Source of the DNA: Anthoceros angustus | Taxonomy: Eukaryota; Streptophyta; Anthocerotopsida; Anthocerotales; Anthocerotaceae | DNA length: 64,000 bases | NCBI GenBank assembly: GCA_010909165.1 | Contig: VJWM01000197.1 | Location: forward strand, 62,001-126,000 | Direction of reading: 5' to 3' | Shown: piece by piece, positions 1-9,767 of the stretch | Numbering within the stretch: the stretch's first letter is position 1 | How the letters are laid out: each line of letters begins with the position of its first letter | Translations under genes and position numbers: made by a program | The notes under the pieces: generated by a model | Seen by the model: only the letters and a program-made list of their open reading frames with translations | Told to the model about the DNA's origin: nothing | Database searches by the model: none

Positions 1-2250
1 ACATCGGTAGAGGACTGGCCGGCTCCTTTGCACGGACAGGGAGCGGCCCGTTTCGGGCTGTGGTGTTGGTTCGGGCGACTAAGGGACAACGAAGAGGGGT
101 GCTAGTGATTTTACGGCGTGTTGGGCCTGCCAGAGGTCTGGTCTCGAGCGCAGCCCATATCGGGCCGGTCTGTTCTACGGCTGGTGGCGCGGGCCTTTCA
201 CTTGGGCCCATTGGGGAGGATGCTTAACGCTCCTGTTGGCGGCGGCACTGGCCGCTCCTTTTCGTCATCAGGCTGCTTGGTTGCTTGCTCAGCTACCTCT
301 TGCTATTGGCGTGTTGGTGCGTGCTGCTTCTGTGTCTTCTGCCATCCCTCCCCCGTCATGGAGCCCAACAAATTCGGGCCGTTTGGGAGGCCCTACGGCT
401 GCTGGAACACGGACGTGTTTTCTGTGGTGGTTCCCACTAGCTCTGCCTTGCGAGATGCTGGTGCTGCTGACCCGGCGAGGCTGTGCGGTGCTCCCCCGGC
501 TGTCAGGGTGTATAGCTGCAACGCGTCCGGATCGTCTCGACCAAGGTCAGGCAGCCCGCGTGTGATGCCTGGGCACGTCTGTGTTCCTTGAAGATTTCAT
601 GGTGGTCGCGACAGCAACCTGCGTATCATGTCTGGGCACGTCTCTGCTCCGTGAAGTTTTCACGGTGATTGCAACCGCAGCCAGATGGTGGCTCCAACCT
701 GGCCGGGCTTGCTACGTCGTTGTCGCTTGCCCGAATCTTCGGCCAGCGGTGCAGTGCTTACCTTTCCTCGTCATTCCCACTACTGATGCAGGCGGGCCTA
801 CAGTAATTTGACAAGAAGTTCTCGAGTGACTGGGGATGCACTCATAATCTAGAATTGCAGAGTTGCAGAATTGCAGATCAGAGCATGGAAAAAGTTCATT
901 GAGTCATCCTCCCATCTCACTCTCATCAGCAGATCCCGAGAGTCCCGCTCACCGCGTCTACTCAGGGATGGAGACATGACGCGCTACCTTCCCGCCGAAG
1001 GAGGAAGAATCTCAAAGCCTCACACAATGCAGATGCTAAGAACACGCACGGGGCTGCTCGCCTGGTCCCGCAAGCTCCGACAACCCGACTCATCACACCC
1101 TTCGCACAAACACGGGCCAAGATCTGAGAGGGCAAAGCAGTCCCGCAGGCTCGGAGAAAAGCTCTCTCACCTACACAGAAGCTCAAGAACATGCACAGCA
1201 TTGGTTGGAACTTGGCTTGACCCGCAAGCTCCGACCAGGGGCCCATCCAACAACCTATTTTCACACACATGGGCTGAAGTTTCAAGAGCCAGAGTACAGT
1301 ACTACTGCAGGCGCGCAGAAGGCTGTGTCGCCAGACAGACGTGCGGTCCAAACTGGTCGTGCAGCAAGGAAGAGCCAACCCTCAAAATCATGGTCCTGAA
1401 TCTTCAACAGAAGCCACAAGAAGACACCGTAAGTACGAACCTCTTCCTCCTCTCAACCACATAAAAAACCCTTGCCGATTCCAGCATCCAATCCCGGAAC
1501 CCCTGGGGCCCGGATACGTAGTACTGCGTACATGTACGCAGTCCATGCCAATATCTGTGCTCCACTTCCAGGCACTTCCGAACTCACACGAGCCTGGCAG
1601 CCTGAACCCCGCAGGCAAGTGATGACGCATGTGACTGGAAGCATCAACGGCGGGGCTGGATCGAAAGCACTCGCCCGGTGTGGACACCCGGTCTCTCCTC
1701 CTCCAGATATCAAACCTGAGCCTCTCAAAGAAGCAGCAAGGACACTGCCACATTACTGTAAGCTTCAAACATCTCCGGAGTCAACATATACATTACAAAA
1801 CCACACCACAGCCAGGGACCACAGCCTCTGCAAGGCCTCCCATTGGCACCTCAACGCAGATGTCAACACCACAAAACCATCTTGTCGCCTCCCCAAGTTT
1901 AGCACAAAAAGGACGAATCGCGTCCCCTTAATCGAGGCAAAGGCACCATGGCAACGCGCTGGTGATGGCAGAAATGAGGTCACAATTCGTGGAAACAGGT
2001 TTTCTTGCTCGCCAAGCCACAGTACAACACCTGACCCATCCCAGCCCGGGCAGTACGGGCAGCTCGCTGGGTGGGCCCCGCCTTTGCCCGTTAATAGCCC
2101 TCCACTGACACTCTCCACGATTTCACCCCCGCGATGCGAGCCCGGCGCCCCGGCCGTCGGAGCCCGGCCCAGTCTTATCTCGGTGCCAGTTCCCGGCCAA
2201 CACACCTGGACGACATGCAGCGCACTCGGCACGGGGAGTGCTTTACATAT
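1..2250. other. GC-rich stretch without a supportable gene
   Basis: Open frames of 60-267 codons occur on both strands, but none shows a recognisable domain, and they overlap each other in several frames, as expected for GC-rich non-coding DNA. A short duplicated segment sharing CTGGGCACGTCT lies near 568 and 632, and CCCGCAAGCTCCGACC-like sequence occurs near 1067 and 1222, so the region contains degenerate repeats. I see no RNA gene. It may be old transposon sequence. Confidence 0.5.
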
Positions 2251-2372
2251 GCGAGTCGTGAGTCGTGAGTCGTGAATATTGAATCGTAAATGCCTGTTGA
2301 ATCGTGAATACTGAATCGTGAATGCCTGTTGAATCGTGAATACTGAAGCGTGAATCCGGAATCGTGAAATGT
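2251..2372. repeat. Minisatellite of GAATCGTGAAT-type units
   Basis: The motif GAATCGTGAATACT or GAATCGTGAATGCCTGTT is repeated about six times with small changes, preceded by three copies of GAGTCGT. It lies about 640 bp upstream of the GRAS start codon. No function is implied. Confidence 0.8.
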
Positions 2373-3014
2373 TAAAACCCGCTACGCCCTGACATGAGTC
2401 AAACGGCTGTCAACCGCGCGAGGACCGTTTCGCCATCACCTAAACCGCGCGCTGCCATTGGCAGAAGGCGGTTGCGCCGAGCGCACCAGGGCTGGCGGCA
2501 ACGTTGGTGCGGGGCATATCCCACTGGATACCTGATCCTCTCCAGCGTCTCAAACCGATGGAGTCGCGACTCAAGCGTCTCCTGGTCCCGGGTCCCGGGT
2601 CCCGGGTGGATTATTCTATTGCTTTTGCGTCTCTTTCGTCCGGCCAAGTTGCATCTGCCAAGAGCGGTGTGCATCACACACTGGTCTGGGGCTTCGAGCG
2701 GCAACGTTCTAGAAGAGGGCGTGGCGATGGCGTCCTCGTGCAGAGGGAGGTGGAAGGCGCGGAGGAGGTGCGGGAGCCGAAGGGGAGGGGAAGGTGGCTG
2801 GATGTGGGTAGAGGAGGGAGCATATCTTTCCCGCCAACGCAGAGAGGGTGAGAGTGTTTCCACTCGTGAGGCCCTGGAGTGAGAGTTGAGGCTGGAAAGG
2901 AGAGGAATTTGGAAAGGGAGACGTGGAGGAAGAGGAAGTGGCGGCGGGATGGCGGCGGGGAGGCGGCAGTGCCGTCCTAGAAGGTGTTGAAGCCGCAGCG
3001 GGAGCAGCACCAGG

Positions 3015-5027
3015 ATGCAACGTGATAGCGGCTCCACTGCCCGGGCCTCTTCCCTCACAGCGCAATTGCAGGCCGCATGGCTGCACTCGCAAATTCCCAG
3101 GCTCTCCAAGACAGTGCCGGTGTCCAGCCGTAGCTCGCGGGCGGCCGGGGTGTCTACTTCTTCTGCGTCCAAGAGCTCCGGGAGAAGGCCGGAGAAGCTG
3201 GCCAATGTGGTGAAGCCGAGGGGGAGCGGGGTTTCCGTGGAGAGTGTGGTGAGCTTTGAAGTCGGTTCCGGATGGACTCCGTCGTCCACACGGTCGTATG
3301 ACAGCTCCGGGAGCGCTCCGTTTTCGGATTGGAGCTCTCCGAGCTCGCGCGGGGTGGGATGCGATGGCGATGGCGATGGCGATTTATGGGACATTATGTC
3401 CTCCCGGGAGAGCTCTCTGGCCTCCGACACGGGGTTTGTTCAGGAGGAGTCTCAGGCGAAGAAGTTGGCACGGTTTGATACCGATGATACTTCGATTTTT
3501 GCCTCCTATGTCACCGGGATGCTGAAGGATGATTCTCTTGCCTCCAAGAGGTGTATGGTGGAGGAGAGTTTGGCTTACCAGGCCGGGCACAATGAGCTTG
3601 CGGATGTGATCGGCGCTTTTGGAAGTTTTGATAATTTTGGTCTTGCTGCGCGTGAGGAGAAAGATGGTCTTGGTGAATCTGCCTTGCAAGAGAAGGTGAG
3701 GTCTGTCCCGGGGTCTCCTGCTCATGCTGACGATGTGGAGAATTGGATCGACAGCTTGCTTAGCGCGCCGCCTCTGCCGGTTGAGACTCTAGCTGATTTC
3801 CAAGACGATTCGGAAAGTTCGAGCTTGTGTCAAAAGGAGGAGATGTGCGGGCCTGCCCCGCAGGCTCCGGAAAGGGTTTTGCCTGGCCCGCAGATCCCGG
3901 ATCTGGATAATTTGCTTCTGCAGTGCGCGCAGGCGGTGTCTTCCGACGATGTGCTCACTGCGAACCTTATTGTCGGGGAGATCCGGCAGTACAGCTCTCC
4001 CTACGGGAATGGCGTGCAGAGGCTGGCGCACTACTTCACCGAGGGACTGGTGGCTCGGCTCTCCGGGAGTGGAGCAGACTTGTACTCTGCCACTCGCAGC
4101 CGTCCCACAGCTAGCGCCATGGTGCGAGCGTACCACATGTACGAGACCAAGTGCCCCTACGTGTGCCTGGCGCACAGCTTCTCGAACCAGGCTTTGTTGG
4201 ATGCTTTCGAGGGAGCTTCTCGGGTGCACGTCGTGGATTACGGCGTGATGTATGGTTTCCAGTGGCCTGCGTTCATCAAGGAGCTCGCTGACCGCCCTGG
4301 AGGACCTCCCCGTCTGCGCTTGACTGGAGTGGATTTCCCGCAGCCAGGGTTCAAGCCGGCGGAGCGCCTGGAGGAGGTGGGCAAGCGGCTGGAAGAGGTG
4401 GCCAAGCTCTTTGGCGTGCCCTTCGAGTTCCAGGCGGTGGCCAACAAGTGGGAGGCTGTGCATCCTGCTGCATTGGGATTGCGGCATGACGAGGTGCTGG
4501 CTGTGAATTGCATCTATCGGCTGCGCCACCTGCTTGATGAGAGTGTCATGCCCTCCAGTCCCCGGAAGCTTGTGCTGAACCGCATTCGGAGCATGAATCC
4601 GAAGCTCTTCGTCACAGGCATTGTGAGCGGGTGTTACAATGTGCCATTTTTCTTGTCCCGGTTTCGGGAGTGCCTGCACCACTACTCGTATGTGTTCGAC
4701 TCGCTGGACTCTATTGTTCCCAGAGACTGTGACGTGAGGTGTCTGGTGGAGAGGGAGATCCTGGGTCGAGAGATTCTCAACGTTGTGGCATGCGAGGGCA
4801 TGGAGCGAGTGGAGAGGCCCGAGCCCTACTACCAGTGGCATCGCAGGCTAAAGAACGCCGGTTTCAGTCAGCTCCCTCTCTCGAAATCTGTACGTGCTAG
4901 TTCACTGGAGACCTTGCGGCAACATCACAAGGACTTCGGCGTTGCGGATGATGATGGCTGGTTGCTACTCGGCTGGAAGAACCAGGTTGTGAAAGGTCTG
5001 GCCGCATGGCAGCCGGCTGAAGCATGA
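3015..5027 (+). CDS. GRAS-family transcription regulator, LISCL (SCL9/SCL14-like) subfamily
   Basis: A single 670-codon exon from ATG to TGA. Residues 1-295 form a Ser/Gly/acidic, low-complexity region, as is usual for the variable GRAS amino end. The GRAS domain runs from about 296 (LDNLLLQCAQAV, first leucine-rich region) to the end. VHVVDYGVMYGFQWP at 404 is the VHIID motif, followed by RLTGVDFPQPGFKPAERLEE and a PFEFQAVANKWE block that are hallmarks of the LISCL subfamily. The protein ends with a SAW-type segment (DDDGWLLLGWKNQVV). GRAS proteins act in the nucleus as co-regulators; LISCL members in seed plants are linked to stress and detoxification responses, and that role here is only inference. 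The ATG at 3015 is the first in frame. A run of 17 T lies just downstream at 5074-5090. No introns, as is common in GRAS genes. Confidence 0.95.
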   Translation: MQRDSGSTARASSLTAQLQAAWLHSQIPRLSKTVPVSSRSSRAAGVSTSSASKSSGRRPEKLANVVKPRGSGVSVESVVSFEVGSGWTPSSTRSYDSSGSAPFSDWSSPSSRGVGCDGDGDGDLWDIMSSRESSLASDTGFVQEESQAKKLARFDTDDTSIFASYVTGMLKDDSLASKRCMVEESLAYQAGHNELADVIGAFGSFDNFGLAAREEKDGLGESALQEKVRSVPGSPAHADDVENWIDSLLSAPPLPVETLADFQDDSESSSLCQKEEMCGPAPQAPERVLPGPQIPDLDNLLLQCAQAVSSDDVLTANLIVGEIRQYSSPYGNGVQRLAHYFTEGLVARLSGSGADLYSATRSRPTASAMVRAYHMYETKCPYVCLAHSFSNQALLDAFEGASRVHVVDYGVMYGFQWPAFIKELADRPGGPPRLRLTGVDFPQPGFKPAERLEEVGKRLEEVAKLFGVPFEFQAVANKWEAVHPAALGLRHDEVLAVNCIYRLRHLLDESVMPSSPRKLVLNRIRSMNPKLFVTGIVSGCYNVPFFLSRFRECLHHYSYVFDSLDSIVPRDCDVRCLVEREILGREILNVVACEGMERVERPEPYYQWHRRLKNAGFSQLPLSKSVRASSLETLRQHHKDFGVADDDGWLLLGWKNQVVKGLAAWQPAEA

Positions 5028-5449
5028 CATCTTTAGGTCCCCTCCCTTTGCGGATCTTCCTTGTATCATACGCTTTTTTTTTTTTTTTTTGGTTATAGCT
5101 TAGAATCTAGATAGTGCCTTCTCACTTCAGGTGGCTCATTGCAGTGGTCTGCTTTGGCAAACCGCGATCCAGTAGTCAGTTCAGTCTGTAGGAATTATTG
5201 GTCGTATACTGCAGGTGCGTGCAGTCATACTTCATTGTAGGACGACATGGCTGTTCATGAATGTTGCCTGCTTGCCTTATTTCCGATTGGCACAGTGTTC
5301 TTCTTTGGCGTGTGCTCGTTGATGCCTTGCATACTCCGGTGCACCGCCTACATTTTGTAATGTAAAGCCAGCTTCAGTCCTGTTTTGAGCTTCAAACGAC
5401 CGGCTCTTTCAAAGGGAGTAAAAGTCTGTACAGGAAATGGTCCTGAACG
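5028..5449. other. 3' flank of the GRAS gene
   Basis: Contains the T-tract at 5074-5090 and otherwise unremarkable non-coding sequence. No gene or RNA is seen. Confidence 0.6.
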
Positions 5450-6082
5450 TAACGCCCCTAATTCGCAGCGGGTAAAATGTTGGCTCCCAGCGGTTTAGGA
5501 CCTCGCCAATTCACCCCAAAAGAAAGACTTGCACAATTTTCAATGCTCTCAATAATCTTACGATGCATACTAAGCTCCAAGTAACCCGCAGCACTAAGCT
5601 CCAAGTACCTCGCAGCACTAAGCTCCAAGTAATCCGCAGCACTAAGCTCCAAGTAACATGTAGCACTAAGTTTCAAGTAATCCATCATCAACTGACAACT
5701 CGCATACCATCTCCTCGAGGTGTTAGGCTCCAAGTAGCCCACCATCAACTGACAACTCGCACACTACCTCCTTGAGGTGCTAGGCTCCAAGTAGCATCGT
5801 CAACTGACAATTAGTAGACCACCTCCTTGATGTGCTGCTCTTTATTCACAAAATACACACTTGAGTCTGGCTATCTATGCCTAAGTGGCTACTGCTCTTG
5901 ACTCGACAACAAGCTCACTAACTAGGCTCTCCACAGCTCTCTCAACATAAGGCTTGCAACGCACAATGAACTGACCCATGCGACACTCTTACACTAGCCT
6001 ATATATATCCCGCAAGCTCGCTTCAACTAGACAGCTACTAATTCAGGGGATTCTTGCAGACTACTAACCACTAAGAGTCCCT
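5450..6082 (-). repeat. LTR (left copy), expanded by internal tandem repeats
   Basis: Shares blocks with 7735-8166 (GACCTCGCCAATTCAC, GGCTCTCCACAGCTCTCT, TATATATCC). It is about 200 bp longer because a 24-bp unit (CACTAAGCTCCAAGTAACCCG-like) is repeated about five times at 5570-5685, followed by about three copies of a roughly 66-bp unit (CATCAACTGACAACTCGC) to about 5830. Confidence 0.75.
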
Positions 6083-6114
6083 GTAATCTAATTAAGTGCT
6101 TTGTAATCCAATCA

Positions 6115-6390
6115 TCATCTTAATCCTCCATTCTTCTTGCGCATGAACAACACTAGCGCACCAAATGGAGACTTTGAGATTCTTACATAGCCATTGGCTA
6201 GTAGGTTAGACATCTGTCTCTTCTCTTGCAGCTCATCCTGCGATACCATATACGGTGCTCTTAAAGGCGGTGTACTTCCTAGCTTCAGACCAATCTCATG
6301 ATCTACAACTCTTCTAGGAGGTAAAGGAGGCAACTCATCAGGCATCAAGTCTATGAACTCATCCAACTTGAAGACAACATGCACTTCCAT
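6115..6390 (-). pseudogene. Ty3/gypsy reverse transcriptase N-terminal fragment
   Basis: A 91-codon frame carries the start of a gypsy RT: a DELPPLPPRR-VDHEI segment, a PPLRAPYMVSQDELQE linker, then KSPFGALVLFMRKKNGGLR, matching the conserved SP(F/Y)(G/S)(A/S)PV(L/I)(F/L)V(K/R)KK(D/N)GxxR block. It stops there; the palm domain with the YxDD catalytic site is absent, and the sequence runs almost directly into the LTR. A deletion has therefore removed most of pol. Confidence 0.85.
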
Positions 6391-6779
6391 GGAATCTTTG
6401 GTTTCTCTTGAGACTCCATCTCAAGTCCATCTTCTAGTCCTTAGAGCATAAGTAAAATGAGTTCCTCTCCGTCCTTTACACAACGTTTGAGCTCTTTCTT
6501 AGAGATGATATCTTCAATGTTGTCTCCCACCTCTTGCTTGAAAACTGTTGTGCCCTTCATCTCCTAAGATCTATATGGTGTGTGAGTCCACGTTCGAACA
6601 TACCTTATAGGACTTCATCTATTCTAATCCCAAAATGACTTTCATGATCATCTATATCTATAACTGTGAAGCTCGCTGCTTCTTTCCAATTCCCTATCTG
6701 CAAATGCACTTCATACAATTCACCTATGTATCACAACATTCCTTTAGCTTATTTCACTCCACACGGCTTAGATGTACTA

Positions 6780-6872
6780 GCCCATATCAAACCAAGCTTG
6801 CTTGTCTTGCTAGGAGAAATGAAATTATGTGTCGTTGTCAAGTCAAGCAAGATCCTCGCTTCTGCTCCATTT
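6780..6872 (-). pseudogene. Retroviral-type aspartyl protease remnant
   Basis: Minus-strand translation gives ARILLDLTTTHNFISPSKTS followed by KLGL, which aligns with the family block (D-S/T-G-A-T-H-N-F-I-S). The first Asp and the THNFIS segment are recognisable, but the two residues after Asp (S/T-G in active enzymes) are Leu-Thr, so it cannot be active. Confidence 0.7.
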
Positions 6873-7072
6873 AAAAATCCATGTATGTACATGAGCTTTC
6901 CACTTGCCCTCCGAATTGTGCCATCCATGGCACTCTTAGACTCACTACATGCAGCGTGTGTGACATGTCGCCGATCCCGTCACCTGTGATCCTCGAATCT
7001 GGCCACTTCTGTGATCCGGAGTCTTCGAGGCTGTGGATCTTGTTCCACTACGTTGAGAATTTGTTTAACATC

Positions 7073-7117
7073 TGGACATTCATTTGCATAATATCTCGAC
7101 TCTCCACAAGAGTAGCA
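7073..7117 (-). pseudogene. Degenerate gag CCHC zinc knuckle
   Basis: The minus strand reads CYSCGESRYYANECP. This keeps the C-x2-C and final C spacing of a retroelement zinc knuckle (C-x2-C-x4-H-x4-C), but Tyr replaces the zinc-binding His. It lies upstream of the protease remnant, as expected for gag. Confidence 0.7.
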
Positions 7118-7335
7118 CACTCCTTTTCAAGAACCCATTATGACTGTTCTTTGAGCTCTACGGCCTTTGCTCCCTCCTCGATTTCTTCCACGTGATCTCA
7201 CGTTGCACTGGAGGTCATTGAGGACAATGACATCTTCCCAGTGGGGAGAGAGAGTAATGGTACTGGTGAAATAAGGTAGAAAAATGAAAAGTTAAAAGAG
7301 GTAAAAAGCTGAGTTGAGAAGGTTGATGTATGGTG

Positions 7336-7722
7336 CGCTCTCTCTCCCTGGGAAGATGTCATCATCCCCACAATCCCCTGAGTTAGTAGCTGCCTAGTTG
7401 AGGTGAACTTGCGGGATATATAAGGGCTAGAGTAAAGCTGTAGTATGAGTTAGTTCATTGTGCACTGCAAGTCTTATGTTGAGAGAGCTGTGGAGAGCCT
7501 AACTAGTGAACTTGCCCTTGAGTCAAGTGCACCAACCAGTTGGGCGTAGATAGCCAGACTCAAGTGTGTATTCTGTGAATTAAAAGCAGCACCTCGAGGA
7601 GGTGGTCTACGAGTCGTCAGTTGATAGCGGGCTAATTGGAGCCTAGTGCTGAGTCGTGAGATTGAAAGCATTGAGACTTGTGCAAGTTCCTCTAATCACT
7701 CAGATGAATGGACTGCGCTCTA
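7336..7722 (+). repeat. Inverted third LTR copy
   Basis: In inverted orientation this stretch matches the LTRs at 5450-6082 and 7735-8166, including GGATATATAAGG, GAGAGAGCTGTGGAGAGCC and the segment before CGAGGAGGTGG. It abuts the primer-binding-like site at 7723-7734, so a second LTR or element fragment inserted, or recombined, immediately inside the right LTR. Confidence 0.7.
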
Positions 7723-7734
7723 ATACCACAAAGT
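7723..7734 (-). other. Primer-binding-site-like sequence
   Basis: The minus strand reads TGGTATTAGAGC, one base from TGGTATCAGAGC, the common plant retrotransposon primer-binding site complementary to initiator tRNA-Met. It directly follows the end of the right LTR (GGGCGTTACTT). Confidence 0.65.
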
Positions 7735-8166
7735 AACGCCCTTTACAATGCAACTAGTAAGAAGCAACAAGTGTTAGCTCCCCAATAGTCTAGGACCTCG
7801 CCAATTCACTCTAAACAAGAGACTTGCACAACTCTCAACGTTCTCAATCTCACGACGCGGCACTAGGCTTCAAGTACCCCACCATCAATCGACGACGCGC
7901 AGTCCACCTCCTCGAGAAGAGGCTCTTTATTCACAGAATAAACACTCGAGTCTGCCTATCTACGCTCAACTGGCTAGTGCCCTTGACTCAAGGGCAAGCT
8001 CACTAGCTAGGCTCTCCACAGCTCTCTGAACACAAGGATTGCAACGCACAATGAAATGATTGATGTTACGTCCTTGCTCAAGCCCATATATATCCAGCAG
8101 ACTCGCCTTAACTAGGCATCTACTAACTTAGGGGATTTTTGTACACCACTTATCATTAAAAGTCCT
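7735..8166 (-). repeat. LTR (right copy; 5' LTR of the minus-strand element)
   Basis: On the minus strand this has a TATATATGGG box, a CTGTGAATAAAGAGCC poly(A)-signal-like block, and ends GGGCGTTACTTTG next to the primer-binding-like site. Blocks are shared with 5450-6082. Confidence 0.7.
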
Positions 8167-8370
8167 CTCTAGGCAGCTCTTTATTAGTGGCTACAACAAT
8201 TCCTCTTTAATAGGAGATTGCATGACATTAAGAGTCCTCCCCAGGCAATTTTTTATTAGTGGCTACAACAATTCCTCTTTAATAGCAGATTGCATGACAT
8301 TAAGAGTACTCTCTAGGCAGCTCTTTATAAGTGGCTACAACAATTCCTCTTTAATAGAAAATTACATGAA
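8155..8370. repeat. 72-bp tandem repeat, three copies
   Basis: Units start at 8155, 8227 and 8299. Each runs from ATTAAGAGTCCTC through GTGGCTACAACAATTCCTCT to ATTGCATGAC, with a few substitutions. It sits at the outer edge of the LTR element; the first bases match the flank of the left LTR (near 6070), so the repeat grew from element sequence. Confidence 0.9.
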
Positions 8371-8690
8371 ATATGTAATACATGCATTTTCTTAATAAGG
8401 TAGTTACTAATTAATTTTTACTTATTTTAATTTTTCATCTTTTTACTTTATTTCATCAATGATGAGTCCCCCTTTTTGGTTTTTCTCTTTGTACATGATA
8501 TTTCTGTTGGTGAAAATTCCTTAAGAGCGCGGTAAACGGCAAATAACAAGGATCATGTGCGCGAAATGTCCATCACCTGGGAGTCGGTACAGGTTGTACA
8601 CTTGCCGGCAACTTTGGCTAGTGCTTTGTAATCGTAACAAAAACACATTTTGTGCTTGGAAGCGTGCCACACCATGACTGTCACGAGCCT

Positions 8691-9587
8691 TCAAGACAAC
8701 ATCTCTTGTCTCTGGGACTCCAAAGCTTCCAGTACACTGTCTACCCATCCGTCCAGGCCAGGGTGTTCGGGATAGAAAACTTTCTGCAAACCTGCTTTCC
8801 TGGCTGCAACAGCAGACGTGCTCCCTATGCAAGCAGCGGCTCCGCTCCATTCTCTGGTACCGGCCACCAGCTCCATCCAGGCTTTCACAGCAGTGGGAGA
8901 GGCAAAGGTTGCCACGGGTGCTGAGGCAGCCAGATCTACGGCTGCTTCATCCAAGCCTCTAGCAGACTCGGTGGAGTAAGTGTTGAGGCGGATGACGCTG
9001 AATCCGCGCTGAGACAATCCGTTCTCAAGGTCGATTCCCGCCTTGCAAGAGGCCGGATATAGCACCCTGCCACAGCCGTTCACCACTTCCGGGAGTTCTG
9101 CGGCCAGAACTTTGGCAGTCGCCACCGACGGTGTGAACTCCACTTGCACAGACTCCTCGCCTTCGAACACTTGGCCTGTGCCTGCTCCGACAACAGCAAT
9201 GCGCACCGTCAGGGAGCCGGCAGCTCTCCAGGACTCGAGAAAAACCATTGCGGCCTCTGGAGATGTCACCACAATCCAATCAAACACCTGCTCCTGCAGA
9301 ACCTGCGCCAGTATTGGCTGATCCGGTCCTTCCCGGTGCTCAATCAGGGGAAGTTCGATGCACCCTATGCCAAAGGCACTTAGGGCTTTGATGAGCTTGC
9401 CATTCTTCCCCCGCTCTCGCGTCACCACAACCTTGGAGCCCTGGAAATCCCCGCCACCGGCCACCATGTAGACTACATTGCCACGGCAGGTGAATGCTGC
9501 CGGTCTCAAATCTGCTTTGTAGTGCAATGTCTGTTGCCTGGACCAACCTGTGGCAGTGCAACCACAAACTAGCGTCGCCGTTGCCAT
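8691..9587 (-). CDS. UROS: Uroporphyrinogen-III synthase, probably plastid-targeted
   Basis: A 298-codon intronless frame from the ATG at 9587; a longer reading to 9638 would need a TTG start. The enzyme closes and isomerises hydroxymethylbilane to uroporphyrinogen III in tetrapyrrole (chlorophyll and heme) synthesis. Residues 1 to about 45 are Ala/Thr/Ser/Arg-rich with few acids, like a chloroplast transit peptide. [18 protein letters not shown] then begins the HemD domain, followed by [51 protein letters not shown] and CIGSTSA, which match the family's two-lobed fold. The length suits plant UROS. GEMIN2 lies 180 bp upstream on the same strand, so the promoter must be in that gap or inside the end of GEMIN2. 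Confidence 0.93.
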   Translation of the reverse strand: MATATLVCGCTATGWSRQQTLHYKADLRPAAFTCRGNVVYMVAGGGDFQGSKVVVTRERGKNGKLIKALSAFGIGCIELPLIEHREGPDQPILAQVLQEQVFDWIVVTSPEAAMVFLESWRAAGSLTVRIAVVGAGTGQVFEGEESVQVEFTPSVATAKVLAAELPEVVNGCGRVLYPASCKAGIDLENGLSQRGFSVIRLNTYSTESARGLDEAAVDLAASAPVATFASPTAVKAWMELVAGTREWSGAAACIGSTSAVAARKAGLQKVFYPEHPGLDGWVDSVLEALESQRQEMLS

Positions 9588-9767
9588 TGGAGCTTCCTCA
9601 GCTTTCGACTTCTCGCATCTTCGTTTGAAGGTTTGCAAAGAGGGTTTGGATGCTAGCTAACGGATGCCAGCTAACAAAGCGGGTGATAACATGGACAGAT
9701 GCGATCACGTTACTTCGGCAAATGCATAGTCTCTCTAGCATAGCGTTCAATGTCCACAACCAGCTAC
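9588..9767 (-). promoter_or_regulatory. Short intergenic gap between GEMIN2 and UROS
   Basis: Only 180 bp separate the GEMIN2 stop codon from the UROS ATG on the same strand, so it must hold the GEMIN2 3' end and at least part of the UROS promoter and leader. No clear TATA box is seen. Confidence 0.4.

Larger units (their letters stand above)
5450..8170 (-). mobile_element. Decayed Ty3/gypsy LTR retrotransposon, minus orientation, with a third inverted LTR copy
   Basis: Two related sequences in the same orientation (about 5450-6082 and 7735-8166) look like LTRs. Both contain, on the minus strand, a TATATA box, a long shared block ending in CACAGAATA/AATAAAG-type sequence, and a terminal GGGCGTTAC. 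Between them, reading on the minus strand, are remnants of gag (zinc knuckle), aspartyl protease and reverse transcriptase in the order expected for Ty3/gypsy. Nearly all of RT, RNase H and integrase are missing. A third LTR copy in opposite orientation lies at about 7336-7722. The element is dead: knuckle and protease residues are altered and pol is truncated. Confidence 0.8.

Noticed and set aside
1472..2275. 267-codon plus-strand open frame
   Set aside because: Pro/Thr/Ser-rich with no domain, overlapped by open frames on both strands; not convincing as a gene.
2399..3430. 343-codon minus-strand open frame
   Set aside because: It lies antisense to the GRAS amino end and 5' leader, is low-complexity Leu/Pro/Ser, and has no domain; GC-rich sequence opens several frames here.
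3789..4841. 350-codon minus-strand open frame
   Set aside because: Exact antisense shadow of the GRAS domain, no recognisable protein.
8691..9638. Longer UROS reading starting at 9638
   Set aside because: The first codon would be TTG; the ATG at 9587 gives a normal transit peptide and length.
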